Virus record (IMG/VR): IMGVR_UViG_3300028920_000178
Coordinates: 1 to 34,914 of that record
Direction: 5' to 3' (one strand)
DNA: 34,914 bases
Origin: a virus
Shown: positions 6,554 to 16,115 of the stretch, in pieces
How positions within the stretch are numbered: the stretch's first letter is position 1
How the letters are laid out: every line of letters begins with the position of its first letter
Program-made: the position numbers and the translations under genes
The notes under the pieces: model-generated
Told to the model about the DNA's origin: nothing
Databases searched by the model: none
What the model saw: the letters and a program-made list of their open reading frames with translations, nothing else

Positions 6554-9500
6554 ATGAGAAAACTATTCAGTATATTATTATTATTAGCCCTAACAATGGC
6601 TTTAGGGTGGGGGCAGGATGGAGTTCCAGGACAAAGATATAACGGCCCAATCCCAAAGAAACTACCATTATCTGAAAGGCAGGAATTTTTCACACATTCA
6701 GGTGCATCTGATAATGATAAAGTGGGTTCTATAAAAATGTATCCTCAAGCCGCTTTATATGATAGCACATTCACCCATACCCTATTAACTAATACTGATA
6801 ATATTTATAGAATATCATCAAATGGATCTGATGCTGATATATTTATAGACGATAATACTAATCTTTCCACAGGTAGTGATAGTATTCAGGTTAGACTAAT
6901 TCAAAACAGCACCGACACAACAGATATATGGGTTGATATACATGTTATTAATCAATCAAATGTTACTTATATAGATTTTAGTATCGGGAGCGGCGGTAGC
7001 GGTACTTTAGGCGATCCTTACGGCTCATGGAACGCACCAGGGGCTAACGACACGGTTTTAATAGCTAGGGGTTCAGAACGTATAGGCGGCAGTATATCAA
7101 TAACTAACGATGGGGTTTTGATTGGAGCATACGGCACAGGTAATGACCCTATTTTTAATTGTAACGGATCATCCTCAAATGCTATATCAGCAACAGGGAC
7201 GGTTCATTTTAGAGATATTCGAGTAACAGGGCGTTCAATTTATGACGTTGAAAGCGTTGGGTCATCTGATTGGATTAATCAATGTATTTACTTCAGTAGT
7301 GGTAGTGATAATTTAAAAATCAGCCATTGCGAGTTTGATAGTGCATATCAAGCGGTAGGTCAAAACACTGGGGATGTAGATTACATGAAGTGGAGTTATG
7401 TACATAACATTGCCAATGATGGTGTTTTTTGGAATAATACAGGAGGTAATACTTCGCAGGGTAATGCTAACCAAGTAAAAGGTAATTATTTTTGGTCTAT
7501 AAACGAAAAGGCATTTATTTACGACAATGAAAACGATGCAGGAGGCGACCCTTGGCAGGGCGATCAGTACGTTATTTATTCCCACAATGCTGTAGATAAA
7601 TCGAACACAAACTTTAAGTTTATATGGATAGGTGGCGGTTACACCAATGAGTTTTATGATAATCTATTTATACCTGGATATGGTAGGCCAGCTTTATATT
7701 CAGCGGGAGTTCAGGGCATAATGAGAGGTAATACTTTTATAAGTGTATCTCCAGAAACAGATGCTATGTTATATTTTAATAATGATGTAACAGATGAAAA
7801 CAGTATTTTTATAGACTGCAATACAGCTATAAGAATGACAGCAGGAGGGACTTATACAGGTAAAAATATAACCTTCCATGATGTTAACACCCTTTTTAAT
7901 CAGGGGAATTATGTAATGACAAACACCTTATTATCTAATTCAACTAATTTAGGTTCTGTTTCAAGTTCAAGTTTTACTTATACACTATCGGATAACTCTT
8001 ATACACCTTCGGGTACTGGAAATATAACAGGTGATGCTGATTTTGTTGATGAAGCTAATTTTATATTTGAATTAAATGAAACATCTGATGCTGTAGATGC
8101 GGGTACAAATGCCTCTTTAAATGAAAATACCGATTATTATAGTGCAGATCGGCCTTACAATGCTCTTTATGATATAGGAGCCTTTGAATATGGAGCCACA
8201 CAATCAACGCCCCCCGTGCAACCTCCATCGACTGATTGCGATAGTGTTTATGTTTATGACTCCGTTCCTGGTAGCGGTGACACTACTTTATACACCTATC
8301 AATTTAATGGTTATACAAGCGGTGATTTATTAACAGATAGCGCAGACTGGACGGAAGTATTAAACGGCGACATGATTATAGGGTCAGGAAATAACGCAGA
8401 TGGTTATGTTGTTAAGCCCTCTGGTACGGTTGGCCAAATTGAAATCGCAAGAAACACAAACTCTTTTGAAGATCACCAATACATTGAGTTTAATAGTTGG
8501 TGGGAAGCTTCCAATATGCAGTTAGGTACAGGGTTAAGATTACAGGGAACTGGCGCAAGTTCTGACGGGTATTTATTGGTTTATAACCCTAACGATGTAA
8601 CAAGGGTTAAAAGGCTTGACGATGGAGATACCACAACCCTAGCCCAAACAGCCACAACACTAGAAACACCCGTAAGATTTGAGATAAATTTAGATGATAC
8701 CCTTAAGGTATATTTTAATGGCTCTTTAGTTATTTCCGTGCATGATGCGACTTACTCAGGGGGTACGCCTGGTATCTATATGAGAGGCCAAAACTACGGG
8801 ACAGATTACAATTACATTGACGAGGTAACAGTTGCTAGTATTGGGGCGGGCGGTAATGTATTAGACAGCACACTAACAGAAAAGCCGCAGATCGACACAG
8901 TAATAACCATATCAGACACAAGCGGCGGCGGCGTGGGTCAGGCGCACATGAGTCTAACCGATTGCGGTAATTCGCCTTATATTGTTAGATGGTCAACAGG
9001 TGCAATTGATACAGTAACGGCTGGCGATACTATTACAGGTTTAACCACTGGTAGTTATTGGGTTTATGCCATTGGTTCAGATAGTGCTTATGGAGATACA
9101 GTTAATTTTAATGTAAGTAATTATATACTACCAACCCCAACAAGACCTGTTAGATATTTATTAAAAAGCGGTAATCCAATAATTAGCTTTAATGGCGCTG
9201 CCTTAGGTATTCCAGAACAACCCGAACCGCCTTTAGATTGGGATAGTTATGCGGTTAATCTAAATGGCGATAATTATTTAACAATAGCGAACAACGATAA
9301 TTTATCTTTTAATAGTGGTGGTTCCGATGAACCTTTTTACATTTCTTGTTTTGCTAAGTTAACGGAAAGAAGTACTGGTTTATTTTCTAAAGTACAAGAA
9401 TACCAATGGAGAGCATTAACCAACGGCATTATTTTAGTAGATTTAATTGACACCTTACAGGCTGCATCTATTGGAAGGCAGACTAGCACTAGCGCAATGA

Positions 9501-10804
9501 CTGGTAAATGGGGTAATTGGGCGCACTATGTATTAACTTACGATGGTTCAGGCACTAGAGCAGGTATAGATATTTATGTGGATGGTGTGGCCGTAGATGT
9601 ATCAGATCGAGGCACAGGAACTTACTCAAACATGGGGCAGCGTGGCAATGATGTATTTATAGGTCGTTTAGACGCAACTTATGAAACCGAAGGATTAATG
9701 ATTGATTATAGAATGGGTAACAGGTATCTAGCTCAATCTGGTGTTGATAGTTTGGGGTTACATCAAATTTTAGGAGATGAAATAGTAATGATACCTCTAA
9801 CAGATGGAACGGGTGAATACGCTGTAAACGTTGCTAATGATAACCCCATGTATGCGGCTAAAGTTACCGAAGATATTGGAGGGGTTATCTGGGATAGTGT
9901 GCAAACTGAATGGGATTATAACAACGATTATGGTTTTACTCAGGTTTTAGTTGATGGTGAAAGGCATATTTTTCCTTATCAAAACGACAGCGTTACCCCA
10001 ACATTCACGCAATTATCAGGGTATTTACTATGGGGGCAAAGCAATGCGGGAGGTTTAGCGGTTGCCGATAGTTTAGACGGTACAATTTATGAAGATGCAA
10101 GGTATCAAATACCTGAATTTGGATATTATAATTACGTTGATGATAGGGTAGAGCCTATTTATAATGGTCAAAACGGAGTAGCTAGTGCAGAACTTCTTGG
10201 TGTTGAACCTCTTCTGGCTTTAAAATATAAAAACGACTCTAAAGAAAGTTTTGTATTAAAATATTCAGTCGGCTCAACCGCTTTAGATTCTTTACCAGTT
10301 TCTTTGGATTGGAACCCTAAAAGCCAAGAGGTATACAGAACCGCAACAGATACTTCTATTTTAGGGTTGTTGGATATATTTGAACGTGGTAGAAATCCAT
10401 TTATAAATACGCTTGTATGGATTCAGGGGGAGAGGGATGCTGAATTGGTTGCGTCTGCACCAAAATATCAAGAAAATCTACAATTACTCTATGATTCTGT
10501 TTCTAATACTTTTCAAGATAACATGAATATTCAGTTAGTAATGTTAGGTAGCCAATATACAGCCACATATCAAAGCACTGTAAGAGATCAACAAACTGCC
10601 TTTGCTATTGCTAATAGCTCGGTTGTAGATACAATTGATACCGATGCCGCTACGTACACAAGTTGCTGCACCCATTATGATGATGAAACTTTTATATGGA
10701 TGGCTGATACTGTCTATAACAGAAGAAACGATATTGTACTACCAACAAATAAGAGTTTTTTAAATAAATATTATAATTCTGTAGAAATCAGAAACAGTAA
10801 ATAA
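6554..10804 (+). CDS. Giant modular carbohydrate-active fibre/secreted protein (1416 aa)
   Basis: Order of parts: signal peptide (residues 1-20, predicted GWG/QDG cleavage); beta-helix (about 138-545, pectate-lyase-type rungs, ending in GAFEYG); concanavalin-like jelly roll (about 579-760); a SprB-like repeat (about 794-857, DCGNSPYIVRWSTGA then ITGLTTGSYWVYA); LamG-like lectin domain (about 895-1060, NWAHYVLTYDGS and IDIYVDGVAV); SGNH/sialate O-acetylesterase-type domain (about 1150-1395) with GQSN near 1160, WIQGERD from 1289 and His 1374 in THYDDE. It probably binds and deacetylates a host surface glycan. The residue three before His 1374 is Cys, where SGNH enzymes normally have Asp. It starts 1 nt after the fibre gene. 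Being Sec-signalled, it may act outside the cytoplasm. Confidence 0.8.
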   Translation: MRKLFSILLLLALTMALGWGQDGVPGQRYNGPIPKKLPLSERQEFFTHSGASDNDKVGSIKMYPQAALYDSTFTHTLLTNTDNIYRISSNGSDADIFIDDNTNLSTGSDSIQVRLIQNSTDTTDIWVDIHVINQSNVTYIDFSIGSGGSGTLGDPYGSWNAPGANDTVLIARGSERIGGSISITNDGVLIGAYGTGNDPIFNCNGSSSNAISATGTVHFRDIRVTGRSIYDVESVGSSDWINQCIYFSSGSDNLKISHCEFDSAYQAVGQNTGDVDYMKWSYVHNIANDGVFWNNTGGNTSQGNANQVKGNYFWSINEKAFIYDNENDAGGDPWQGDQYVIYSHNAVDKSNTNFKFIWIGGGYTNEFYDNLFIPGYGRPALYSAGVQGIMRGNTFISVSPETDAMLYFNNDVTDENSIFIDCNTAIRMTAGGTYTGKNITFHDVNTLFNQGNYVMTNTLLSNSTNLGSVSSSSFTYTLSDNSYTPSGTGNITGDADFVDEANFIFELNETSDAVDAGTNASLNENTDYYSADRPYNALYDIGAFEYGATQSTPPVQPPSTDCDSVYVYDSVPGSGDTTLYTYQFNGYTSGDLLTDSADWTEVLNGDMIIGSGNNADGYVVKPSGTVGQIEIARNTNSFEDHQYIEFNSWWEASNMQLGTGLRLQGTGASSDGYLLVYNPNDVTRVKRLDDGDTTTLAQTATTLETPVRFEINLDDTLKVYFNGSLVISVHDATYSGGTPGIYMRGQNYGTDYNYIDEVTVASIGAGGNVLDSTLTEKPQIDTVITISDTSGGGVGQAHMSLTDCGNSPYIVRWSTGAIDTVTAGDTITGLTTGSYWVYAIGSDSAYGDTVNFNVSNYILPTPTRPVRYLLKSGNPIISFNGAALGIPEQPEPPLDWDSYAVNLNGDNYLTIANNDNLSFNSGGSDEPFYISCFAKLTERSTGLFSKVQEYQWRALTNGIILVDLIDTLQAASIGRQTSTSAMTGKWGNWAHYVLTYDGSGTRAGIDIYVDGVAVDVSDRGTGTYSNMGQRGNDVFIGRLDATYETEGLMIDYRMGNRYLAQSGVDSLGLHQILGDEIVMIPLTDGTGEYAVNVANDNPMYAAKVTEDIGGVIWDSVQTEWDYNNDYGFTQVLVDGERHIFPYQNDSVTPTFTQLSGYLLWGQSNAGGLAVADSLDGTIYEDARYQIPEFGYYNYVDDRVEPIYNGQNGVASAELLGVEPLLALKYKNDSKESFVLKYSVGSTALDSLPVSLDWNPKSQEVYRTATDTSILGLLDIFERGRNPFINTLVWIQGERDAELVASAPKYQENLQLLYDSVSNTFQDNMNIQLVMLGSQYTATYQSTVRDQQTAFAIANSSVVDTIDTDAATYTSCCTHYDDETFIWMADTVYNRRNDIVLPTNKSFLNKYYNSVEIRNSK

Positions 10805-10860
10805 ATTAATAATAATTAATAAAAGAGATTAATGAGCGTTAATTTTTAATTATAAAAAAA

Positions 10861-11217
10861 ATGAAAAAAGTTTTATTTTTATTAGTATTTATTAGCATTG
10901 GGCTATCCGTAAACGCTCAGTCTAAAATAAGAATGGATAAGGAAAGTTTGGGGTTTTGGACAGTAACGGCGGATACAATGCAAATAACAAGCGCGGATCG
11001 TGTAATTAAGGCCGCAATTTACAACCCCTCAACGTCAACCGAAAACGTGAAAATAGAAGGACGCATTTTTACAGTTGACGGAATAGAAACCAACGGGATT
11101 AATTTAATACCAGGCGAGGCGGCAATAAATTTAGGCTTCGACTATGCAGAGTTAGACAGCGTTAAAGTTTATTGTACTGAGGAGGCTTGGATTATTTTAC
11201 TAATTGATAACGATTAA
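10861..11217 (+). CDS. Small secreted protein in virion operon (118 aa)
   Basis: 118 aa. A clear Sec signal peptide (MKKVLFLLVFISIGLSVNA, cleavage before Gln 20) precedes a compact beta-rich domain of about 98 residues (AAIYNPSTSTENVKIEGRIF, INLIPGEAAINLGFDYAELD, VYCTEEAWIILLID). The size and strands recall a small immunoglobulin-like or decoration domain, but I recognise no family. It sits 56 nt after the giant fibre gene, after an AT-rich gap with no convincing promoter. It is one of four proteins of this genome with Ala or Gly then Gln at the predicted cleavage site. Confidence 0.65.
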   Translation: MKKVLFLLVFISIGLSVNAQSKIRMDKESLGFWTVTADTMQITSADRVIKAAIYNPSTSTENVKIEGRIFTVDGIETNGINLIPGEAAINLGFDYAELDSVKVYCTEEAWIILLIDND

Positions 11218-11222
11218 AAAAA

Positions 11223-11744
11223 ATGTATCAGGCGGGTATAAATAGCGTAACACTTTTCGAAAATAAAGGCGTTGATTTTCTTTATTACGACGCTGAAAAC
11301 CTGCGCAATATAACAAACCTAACATCAACAGGAGATCAAATTTATATTGAAAACAATCAACAACCTAAGCTATCAATAAAATCAAGCGTTTCAGATTCGG
11401 GCGAGATTGTTTACGCGTACGACTTTGAGTTTTTTTTATTCGGATTGACAAATGATAACATAACGCTTATAGATAAAATCAAGCGGTCAATCGTTGGTTA
11501 TTGTTTATTGATAAAGTTTTACGACGGGGTTTATAGGTTTTATAATTTACCTTTTAAGTGTAACGAGTCAGAAATAGACACTAACTCAGAAATGTTACTA
11601 AGGTTAAAGCTGAACAATCCGGCACCGTCGTTAATTTCTCACTTGGATTATGTTCCAGAAGTTAATACAACGCCAGTTTATAGAACTGATACAACAATAT
11701 TAACCGCAGATACAACAATATATACCGCTGATTATGCCTTATAA
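11223..11744 (+). CDS. Hypothetical virion protein (173 aa)
   Basis: 173 aa, beta-rich, with no signal peptide. Motifs visible are aromatic strands (GVDFLYYDAENL, VYAYDFEFFLFGL, VYRFYNLPFKC) and a C-terminal short repeat of Thr/Asp type (TDTTILTADTTIYTADYAL, unit about TADTTIYT). The position before the neck-like gene suggests a tail or neck structural role. The 3' end overlaps the next gene by 11 nt in another frame, so the repeat-bearing tail may also reflect the overlap. I do not recognise the family. Confidence 0.55.
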   Translation: MYQAGINSVTLFENKGVDFLYYDAENLRNITNLTSTGDQIYIENNQQPKLSIKSSVSDSGEIVYAYDFEFFLFGLTNDNITLIDKIKRSIVGYCLLIKFYDGVYRFYNLPFKCNESEIDTNSEMLLRLKLNNPAPSLISHLDYVPEVNTTPVYRTDTTILTADTTIYTADYAL

Positions 11745-12168
11745 GGATTTAACAATAAAGCATTTAAGAAACCTTGAAACGGCTATTATTAAAGAAATAA
11801 ACGACAAGGGTTTAAATAGTTCTGGCGAAACTGCATCATCTTTTGAAATTATTAACGGGAATGAGTTAACGGCTAACGAGTCTTTTTACTACCTTGTAAA
11901 CGGGCGCGGGCCTGGTAAATTCCCGCCTCCTCCGAATATACAAGCTTGGGTAAGGCAAAAATTAAATTTACCTGACGAGGAGGTAAACAGCGTATCTTTT
12001 TTAATTGGGCGAAAAATTTCGCAACGTGGTACGAACATATACAACGATAAATCTTTAGGGGTTGACTTGGATAGCCTTATTAACGAAATGACCGAAGCTC
12101 TAACCGACGAGCTGCCAGAAATAGCAGCAAAGGAGGCTTTAAACGTTATAAATAAATTTAGTTTATGA
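11734..12168 (+). CDS. Neck/virion morphogenesis-type protein (144 aa)
   Basis: 144 aa. The central part (YLVNGRGPGKFPPPPNIQAW, then VRQKLNLP, then FLIGRKISQRGTNIY) is a pattern of phage neck/tail-completion proteins of the HK97 gp10 or virion-morphogenesis type: a Gly/Pro-rich turn, a Trp helix, then a segment AFLIxRKIxxxGT. Such proteins join head and tail. N- and C-terminal helices flank it. It overlaps both neighbours (11 nt upstream, 4 nt downstream), so it is part of a tight late operon. Confidence 0.65.
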   Translation: MPYKDLTIKHLRNLETAIIKEINDKGLNSSGETASSFEIINGNELTANESFYYLVNGRGPGKFPPPPNIQAWVRQKLNLPDEEVNSVSFLIGRKISQRGTNIYNDKSLGVDLDSLINEMTEALTDELPEIAAKEALNVINKFSL

Positions 12169-13085
12169 GTTTAACAATAGTTACAAACCCCGTAACAGGG
12201 AGCAAGGGTTTTTTTGCCGGCTTTGATAAAATAGAGTTTGTTTTTAAGCGTGAGGATATTGCTGTAAGCAGTGTAGACGCCGGAACCGGAGGCGCCAGAA
12301 TAAACCATTCAGGGGATTTAACAAGCTATTTGAGTGTTGGCGATACTGTTTACCTTTATAGTGAGGGTACTAATTACACTTATGACTTGAGCGCTGAAAT
12401 TATCGCAATTACGGCGGGGCAAATAACGCTAGACACACCGTTTATTGAAAGTGCTACGGGTGGTTATGCCAATTACTTTAAAAACTACTATGTTGAAATG
12501 CAGCTAGTTAACGCGAGTCTAACAGATGTTAGTTTATTGCCGTTCAACTTACAATCCGACGGCGATCCGGCCGGCAATATTATAATAGATGTTTCAATAA
12601 TAAACGATTTTAACAGGCGCCGAGGCTTAATATCCGAGGGGTTAATTGAGGAAAGTTCGCGAGAATTTAAAGTAAAGTATAAACAGGTGTATGACGGAAG
12701 CTCGGAAAGTTTCACCTTGTTAAGCGGTAACACCTTAATAGCTTTATACTGTACGCAAAACCCCGAAACAGATACTATTTTAAATAACTTCGATTTGCCA
12801 AAAATTTACAAGGGTTATCCGGCACTAATAGCAATAGCGCGAAACGGTAAGGCAAACGGCACAATTAAATTAAGTTATGAAACTCAAAACATTAATAAGG
12901 TCGGTATAAGTAGCAGCGATTTAACCGACTTGGATGGAACATTTAACGGGTTTATCAATTGGCTTTGGGCGGCTGATAAAAGCGTTGAGCCAAACACTAA
13001 ATATATTTTATTTAGCTTGACCGATACAATTGTTGGAGATTTCGCAGCACCAGATTTTGCAGCGCCAGATTTTGTAATAACTTAA
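12165..13085 (+). CDS. Hypothetical tail/baseplate protein (306 aa)
   Basis: 306 aa, strand-rich with few charged helices, typical of tail or baseplate structural proteins. Notable segments: GGARINHSGDLTSYLSVGDT near the N-terminus, NRRRGLISEG in the middle, and a directly repeated pentapeptide at the extreme C-terminus (FAAPD twice, then FVIT). No enzyme motif is visible. ATG at 12165 overlaps the previous stop by 4 nt. I cannot name a family. Position between neck-like and fibre-like genes is the only clue to function. Confidence 0.55.
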   Translation: MSLTIVTNPVTGSKGFFAGFDKIEFVFKREDIAVSSVDAGTGGARINHSGDLTSYLSVGDTVYLYSEGTNYTYDLSAEIIAITAGQITLDTPFIESATGGYANYFKNYYVEMQLVNASLTDVSLLPFNLQSDGDPAGNIIIDVSIINDFNRRRGLISEGLIEESSREFKVKYKQVYDGSSESFTLLSGNTLIALYCTQNPETDTILNNFDLPKIYKGYPALIAIARNGKANGTIKLSYETQNINKVGISSSDLTDLDGTFNGFINWLWAADKSVEPNTKYILFSLTDTIVGDFAAPDFAAPDFVIT

Positions 13086-13097
13086 AATATTTATATT

Positions 13098-13940
13098 ATG
13101 CCAAACAGAACAACAGTAAAAAGTAATATCGTTACTAAAAACGTACCTTCAGTTACTAACGCTATTTTAACGGATATGCTAAACGCTGAAATTGCCGACA
13201 ACATTAAATTTTTAGAGGACGTTGCTGTAACTCAAGTATCTACAGTAACAAATATAACCGTAGATTTTACCGGAAAGGACAGGATTGACCTAACCAGAAC
13301 GGGCGGCCCTTTAAATATTACTGTCAGTGGCCTTGGCGACGGTCAACAAGTTTACTTACTTGTTACTAAAACCGTAGGGCGCCAAATAAGTTTTATTAAT
13401 GTAACAGACGTTACGCCAGTGCCTTTAAATATAAACAGCCTTAGCGTTGTTTTGTATGAGATCGTTAGAAAATCCTCGCTTTATTATGCTAGGGCTTACG
13501 TGAATACTATTACCGAAGCTACTACCGCCCAAAAGGGGGTTGTTGAAAAGGCTACAGAAGTACAAAGGGACTCCGGCGTACCTGATAAATATATTGACGC
13601 TGAATTATTGCAGGGTATCACAAACGGGGTTAAAATGCAATATCAAGAAATCGGCACTTGGAATATGAATTATTCTGCTTCTGGAGATAGGTTCAAAATG
13701 GTTTCATACGATCCAGTGCCAACGGCTGTTATTGGTTATACAGGTGTTATATTTAACGATAACGGGTCAACTACGCCAATCGAGGGGCATATAGATCCGT
13801 CTGAGGCTTTTAATAGCACAATAAAAGGCTATGTTGAGAACACTCAAAACAGAATACAATTACGATCAAGCTCGGATTATGACAATACCTTTTATGATGG
13901 TAGCAGTAACAGAGGTTATTTAGTTATTTTTTATATTTAA
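13098..13940 (+). CDS. Tail fibre-like protein with phage fibre repeat (280 aa)
   Basis: 280 aa. The segment ATTAQKGVVEKATEVQRDSG, about residues 141-170 and followed by PDKYIDAELLQG, matches the tail-fibre repeat pattern ATxxxxGVVxLATxxExxxG known from many side tail fibres. The N-terminal 130 residues are beta-rich (ITVDFTGKDRIDLTRTGG), and the C-terminal 110 form a probable tip (NRIQLRSSSDYDNTF ... YLVIFYI). It is likely another receptor-recognition or fibre component. It has no signal peptide, unlike the fibre at 5386. Confidence 0.65.
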   Translation: MPNRTTVKSNIVTKNVPSVTNAILTDMLNAEIADNIKFLEDVAVTQVSTVTNITVDFTGKDRIDLTRTGGPLNITVSGLGDGQQVYLLVTKTVGRQISFINVTDVTPVPLNINSLSVVLYEIVRKSSLYYARAYVNTITEATTAQKGVVEKATEVQRDSGVPDKYIDAELLQGITNGVKMQYQEIGTWNMNYSASGDRFKMVSYDPVPTAVIGYTGVIFNDNGSTTPIEGHIDPSEAFNSTIKGYVENTQNRIQLRSSSDYDNTFYDGSSNRGYLVIFYI

Positions 13941-13943
13941 ACC

Positions 13944-14363
13944 ATGGCTAAATTATATGAATATATAACCCCCAAAAGCGAGGTTGATTCAGCTTACGAA
14001 GATTTCGAATATTTGATTCGTTGGATCGGCCGTGATGGTGGCGAATATCTTTACTTATTTTATGACGCTTTAATAATTCAAACGGTTGAAAACAATATTA
14101 TTAATCAGGAGGACGAAAACAGGGTCGAGGCTTTAATTAATAGGGAGCGCAAAGATATAGAGTTAACGGCCGACGATTTAAGTCTAACAGATTTACAGGT
14201 CATTGGTGAAATGTTCGCCAACAAATACGTTACCCGCGTAAGGAAAGACGGTACAGAGGAGCGGTTAGCTTTAGGTTCAAATAGATTAAGGTATCAAAAA
14301 ACGCAAGGCAGATACGAAGTAAAAATAAATGTAACGCCTTCGGACTTGCCAAATATTAAGTAA
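13944..14363 (+). CDS. Hypothetical tail-associated protein (139 aa)
   Basis: 139 aa, acidic first half with helices (ESAYEDFEYLIRW-like, LYLFYDALIIQTVENNII) and a basic second half (VTRVRKDGTEERLALGSNRL). No motif is recognised. It begins 3 nt after the fibre-like gene and ends directly against the ATG of the 583-aa protein (TAA then ATG), so the three are certainly co-transcribed. A small tail-assembly or connector role is possible from its place just before the tape measure region, but unproven. Confidence 0.55.
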   Translation: MAKLYEYITPKSEVDSAYEDFEYLIRWIGRDGGEYLYLFYDALIIQTVENNIINQEDENRVEALINRERKDIELTADDLSLTDLQVIGEMFANKYVTRVRKDGTEERLALGSNRLRYQKTQGRYEVKINVTPSDLPNIK

Positions 14364-16115
14364 ATGGAATTAAGGATAAACGGTATTAAGGCGGAGTTAG
14401 GCGATAGTGTGCCAGCGATAACAAAAAAAAGCGTTGACATAAACAATCCATCTTTACGTTTTATTGATTACACAAATAAATTTCAATTACCAGACACGCA
14501 AATTAATAGAGAGCTTTTAGAAAGTCCTCAGCAAATTGGTAGCAATAACAGAAGCTTTAATAAATTATTTGATTGCACCCTTAACGACGTCTTTAAAATT
14601 TTTGAAGGACAAGGGTTTCTTGAGGACACTCAAAAAGATGTTTTTAATTTTCAACTTGTCGATAAGGCAAAAAACCTATTTAATCAACTAAATATAAAAT
14701 TAAAATCCATATCATGGGACGATAAAGATACCCAACTAACCGAGGCGCAAATAAATACACTTGATTCATTAGATATTGATAATTGCTGGTTTTGGGGCAA
14801 AGCTTGTTACCATGAAAGCGGGCTGCAAATTAATACAGATCAAACAACCGGAAGCGCTAGAACGAAATACAGCCGCCCCGCCTTTAATGTTAACGGTCTA
14901 TTAAATAGAGCCGTTGCCTTAGCTGGTTACACCTTAACCGCACCGGCTAAAAGTTTAGCGATAAGCTCAAACCATGAAAAATTTTATTTTACAAGTTATG
15001 AAAAAAACCTAAATACAACGTATAATGTTTTGGGGTCGCTAGCCTTGTCAGGATTAGACACAAACACCTTCGAGCATGCAGATTTAACAACGGCCTCAAC
15101 CTCTATAAATATAGGTGCATTAAAAACAATTTTCAGAGTAAGGGGGGTTGCATCCTCAACCGCTCAAATTTACATGGTGATTAAAGCAGTTGACGACGTT
15201 GACAGCTCGAAAATTTCAGAAAGTAGATTTTTGTTGCCACAATCAGAGGGTAATATTGATTTTGTTAGTTCTGAGTTTCAGTCCGACAACGGCATGACAG
15301 TTGATATAAGGTTTGAAGGTACGGGCGACGCTATATTTACAAATACTCTTTTATACACTATACACGACGAAAACAGCGCGGATTTATCAACCAACCCATG
15401 GCTTAACTATAAAATAAAAGCCTATGATAATTTACCGGACTTAAACTATCTTGATTTATACCGCCTAATATGTATCGTTTATAATAATTACCACATAGTT
15501 GATAATTTTAATAAAACTATAAGCTTTGGAAGTTTAGCGAACTTAAAGAAATTAAACGCCGTTGATTGGTCGGATAAGCATATAATAAACTCAGAGTTTA
15601 CCGCTGGCAGCATTTCCGGTTTAGCGCAAACCAATAAATTAAGGTATGAAAATGACGAAACAGTCAACAGGGAGCTTGGTGAGTCTAGTTTTTCAACTGA
15701 TAATGAAGCTTTACCGGTTGAAGGTGATTATTTTGTTTTAGATTTTAGTGCCTCGAACGAAGTTGAAATAAATAGCAACAACATAGCCCACGTTTATATT
15801 TACAACGATACAGGGAGAATACCAGATCAAGTAATTAATACGCGTTTGTTCGAGATTGATTCGGATTTACTAACATTTAACCCGATTACATGGCAAAATA
15901 TAAAAACAAATTATTATTCAGATTGGTTTAATTCTTTACATAGTATTAGGTTGATAAATTCACAGTTTAATTTATCGAAGCTTGATTTTTTAGAATGGAG
16001 TGAGGGGCAGTTAGTTTATATAGATTATTATAAGTCTACTTTTATTGTGCTGGAAATAGTTAACTTTATGCCTGGAACACCCACAACTGTTAAAATTTTA
16101 AGATATGGCAGATAA
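14364..16115 (+). CDS. Large tail/baseplate structural protein (583 aa)
   Basis: 583 aa, beta-rich, no signal peptide. Its N-terminus (MELRINGIKAELGDSVPAIT, then DYTNKFQLPDTQINRELLE) is a form I associate with Bacteroidota phage tail proteins upstream of the tape measure. Later parts (IVDNFNKTISFGSL, NAVDWSDKHIINSEF) resemble distal-tail or baseplate hub jelly-roll segments. A distal tail or hub role is an inference from size and from direct contact with the tape measure gene, which overlaps its end by 11 nt. Confidence 0.6.
   Translation: MELRINGIKAELGDSVPAITKKSVDINNPSLRFIDYTNKFQLPDTQINRELLESPQQIGSNNRSFNKLFDCTLNDVFKIFEGQGFLEDTQKDVFNFQLVDKAKNLFNQLNIKLKSISWDDKDTQLTEAQINTLDSLDIDNCWFWGKACYHESGLQINTDQTTGSARTKYSRPAFNVNGLLNRAVALAGYTLTAPAKSLAISSNHEKFYFTSYEKNLNTTYNVLGSLALSGLDTNTFEHADLTTASTSINIGALKTIFRVRGVASSTAQIYMVIKAVDDVDSSKISESRFLLPQSEGNIDFVSSEFQSDNGMTVDIRFEGTGDAIFTNTLLYTIHDENSADLSTNPWLNYKIKAYDNLPDLNYLDLYRLICIVYNNYHIVDNFNKTISFGSLANLKKLNAVDWSDKHIINSEFTAGSISGLAQTNKLRYENDETVNRELGESSFSTDNEALPVEGDYFVLDFSASNEVEINSNNIAHVYIYNDTGRIPDQVINTRLFEIDSDLLTFNPITWQNIKTNYYSDWFNSLHSIRLINSQFNLSKLDFLEWSEGQLVYIDYYKSTFIVLEIVNFMPGTPTTVKILRYGR

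Noticed and set aside
7313-7585. Minus-strand frame inside the giant fibre gene
   Set aside because: It is the shadow of a clear long gene, with no independent features. Other short antisense frames (e.g. 6445-6693, 12488-12733, 17895-18173, 19313-19708) were dropped for the same reason.
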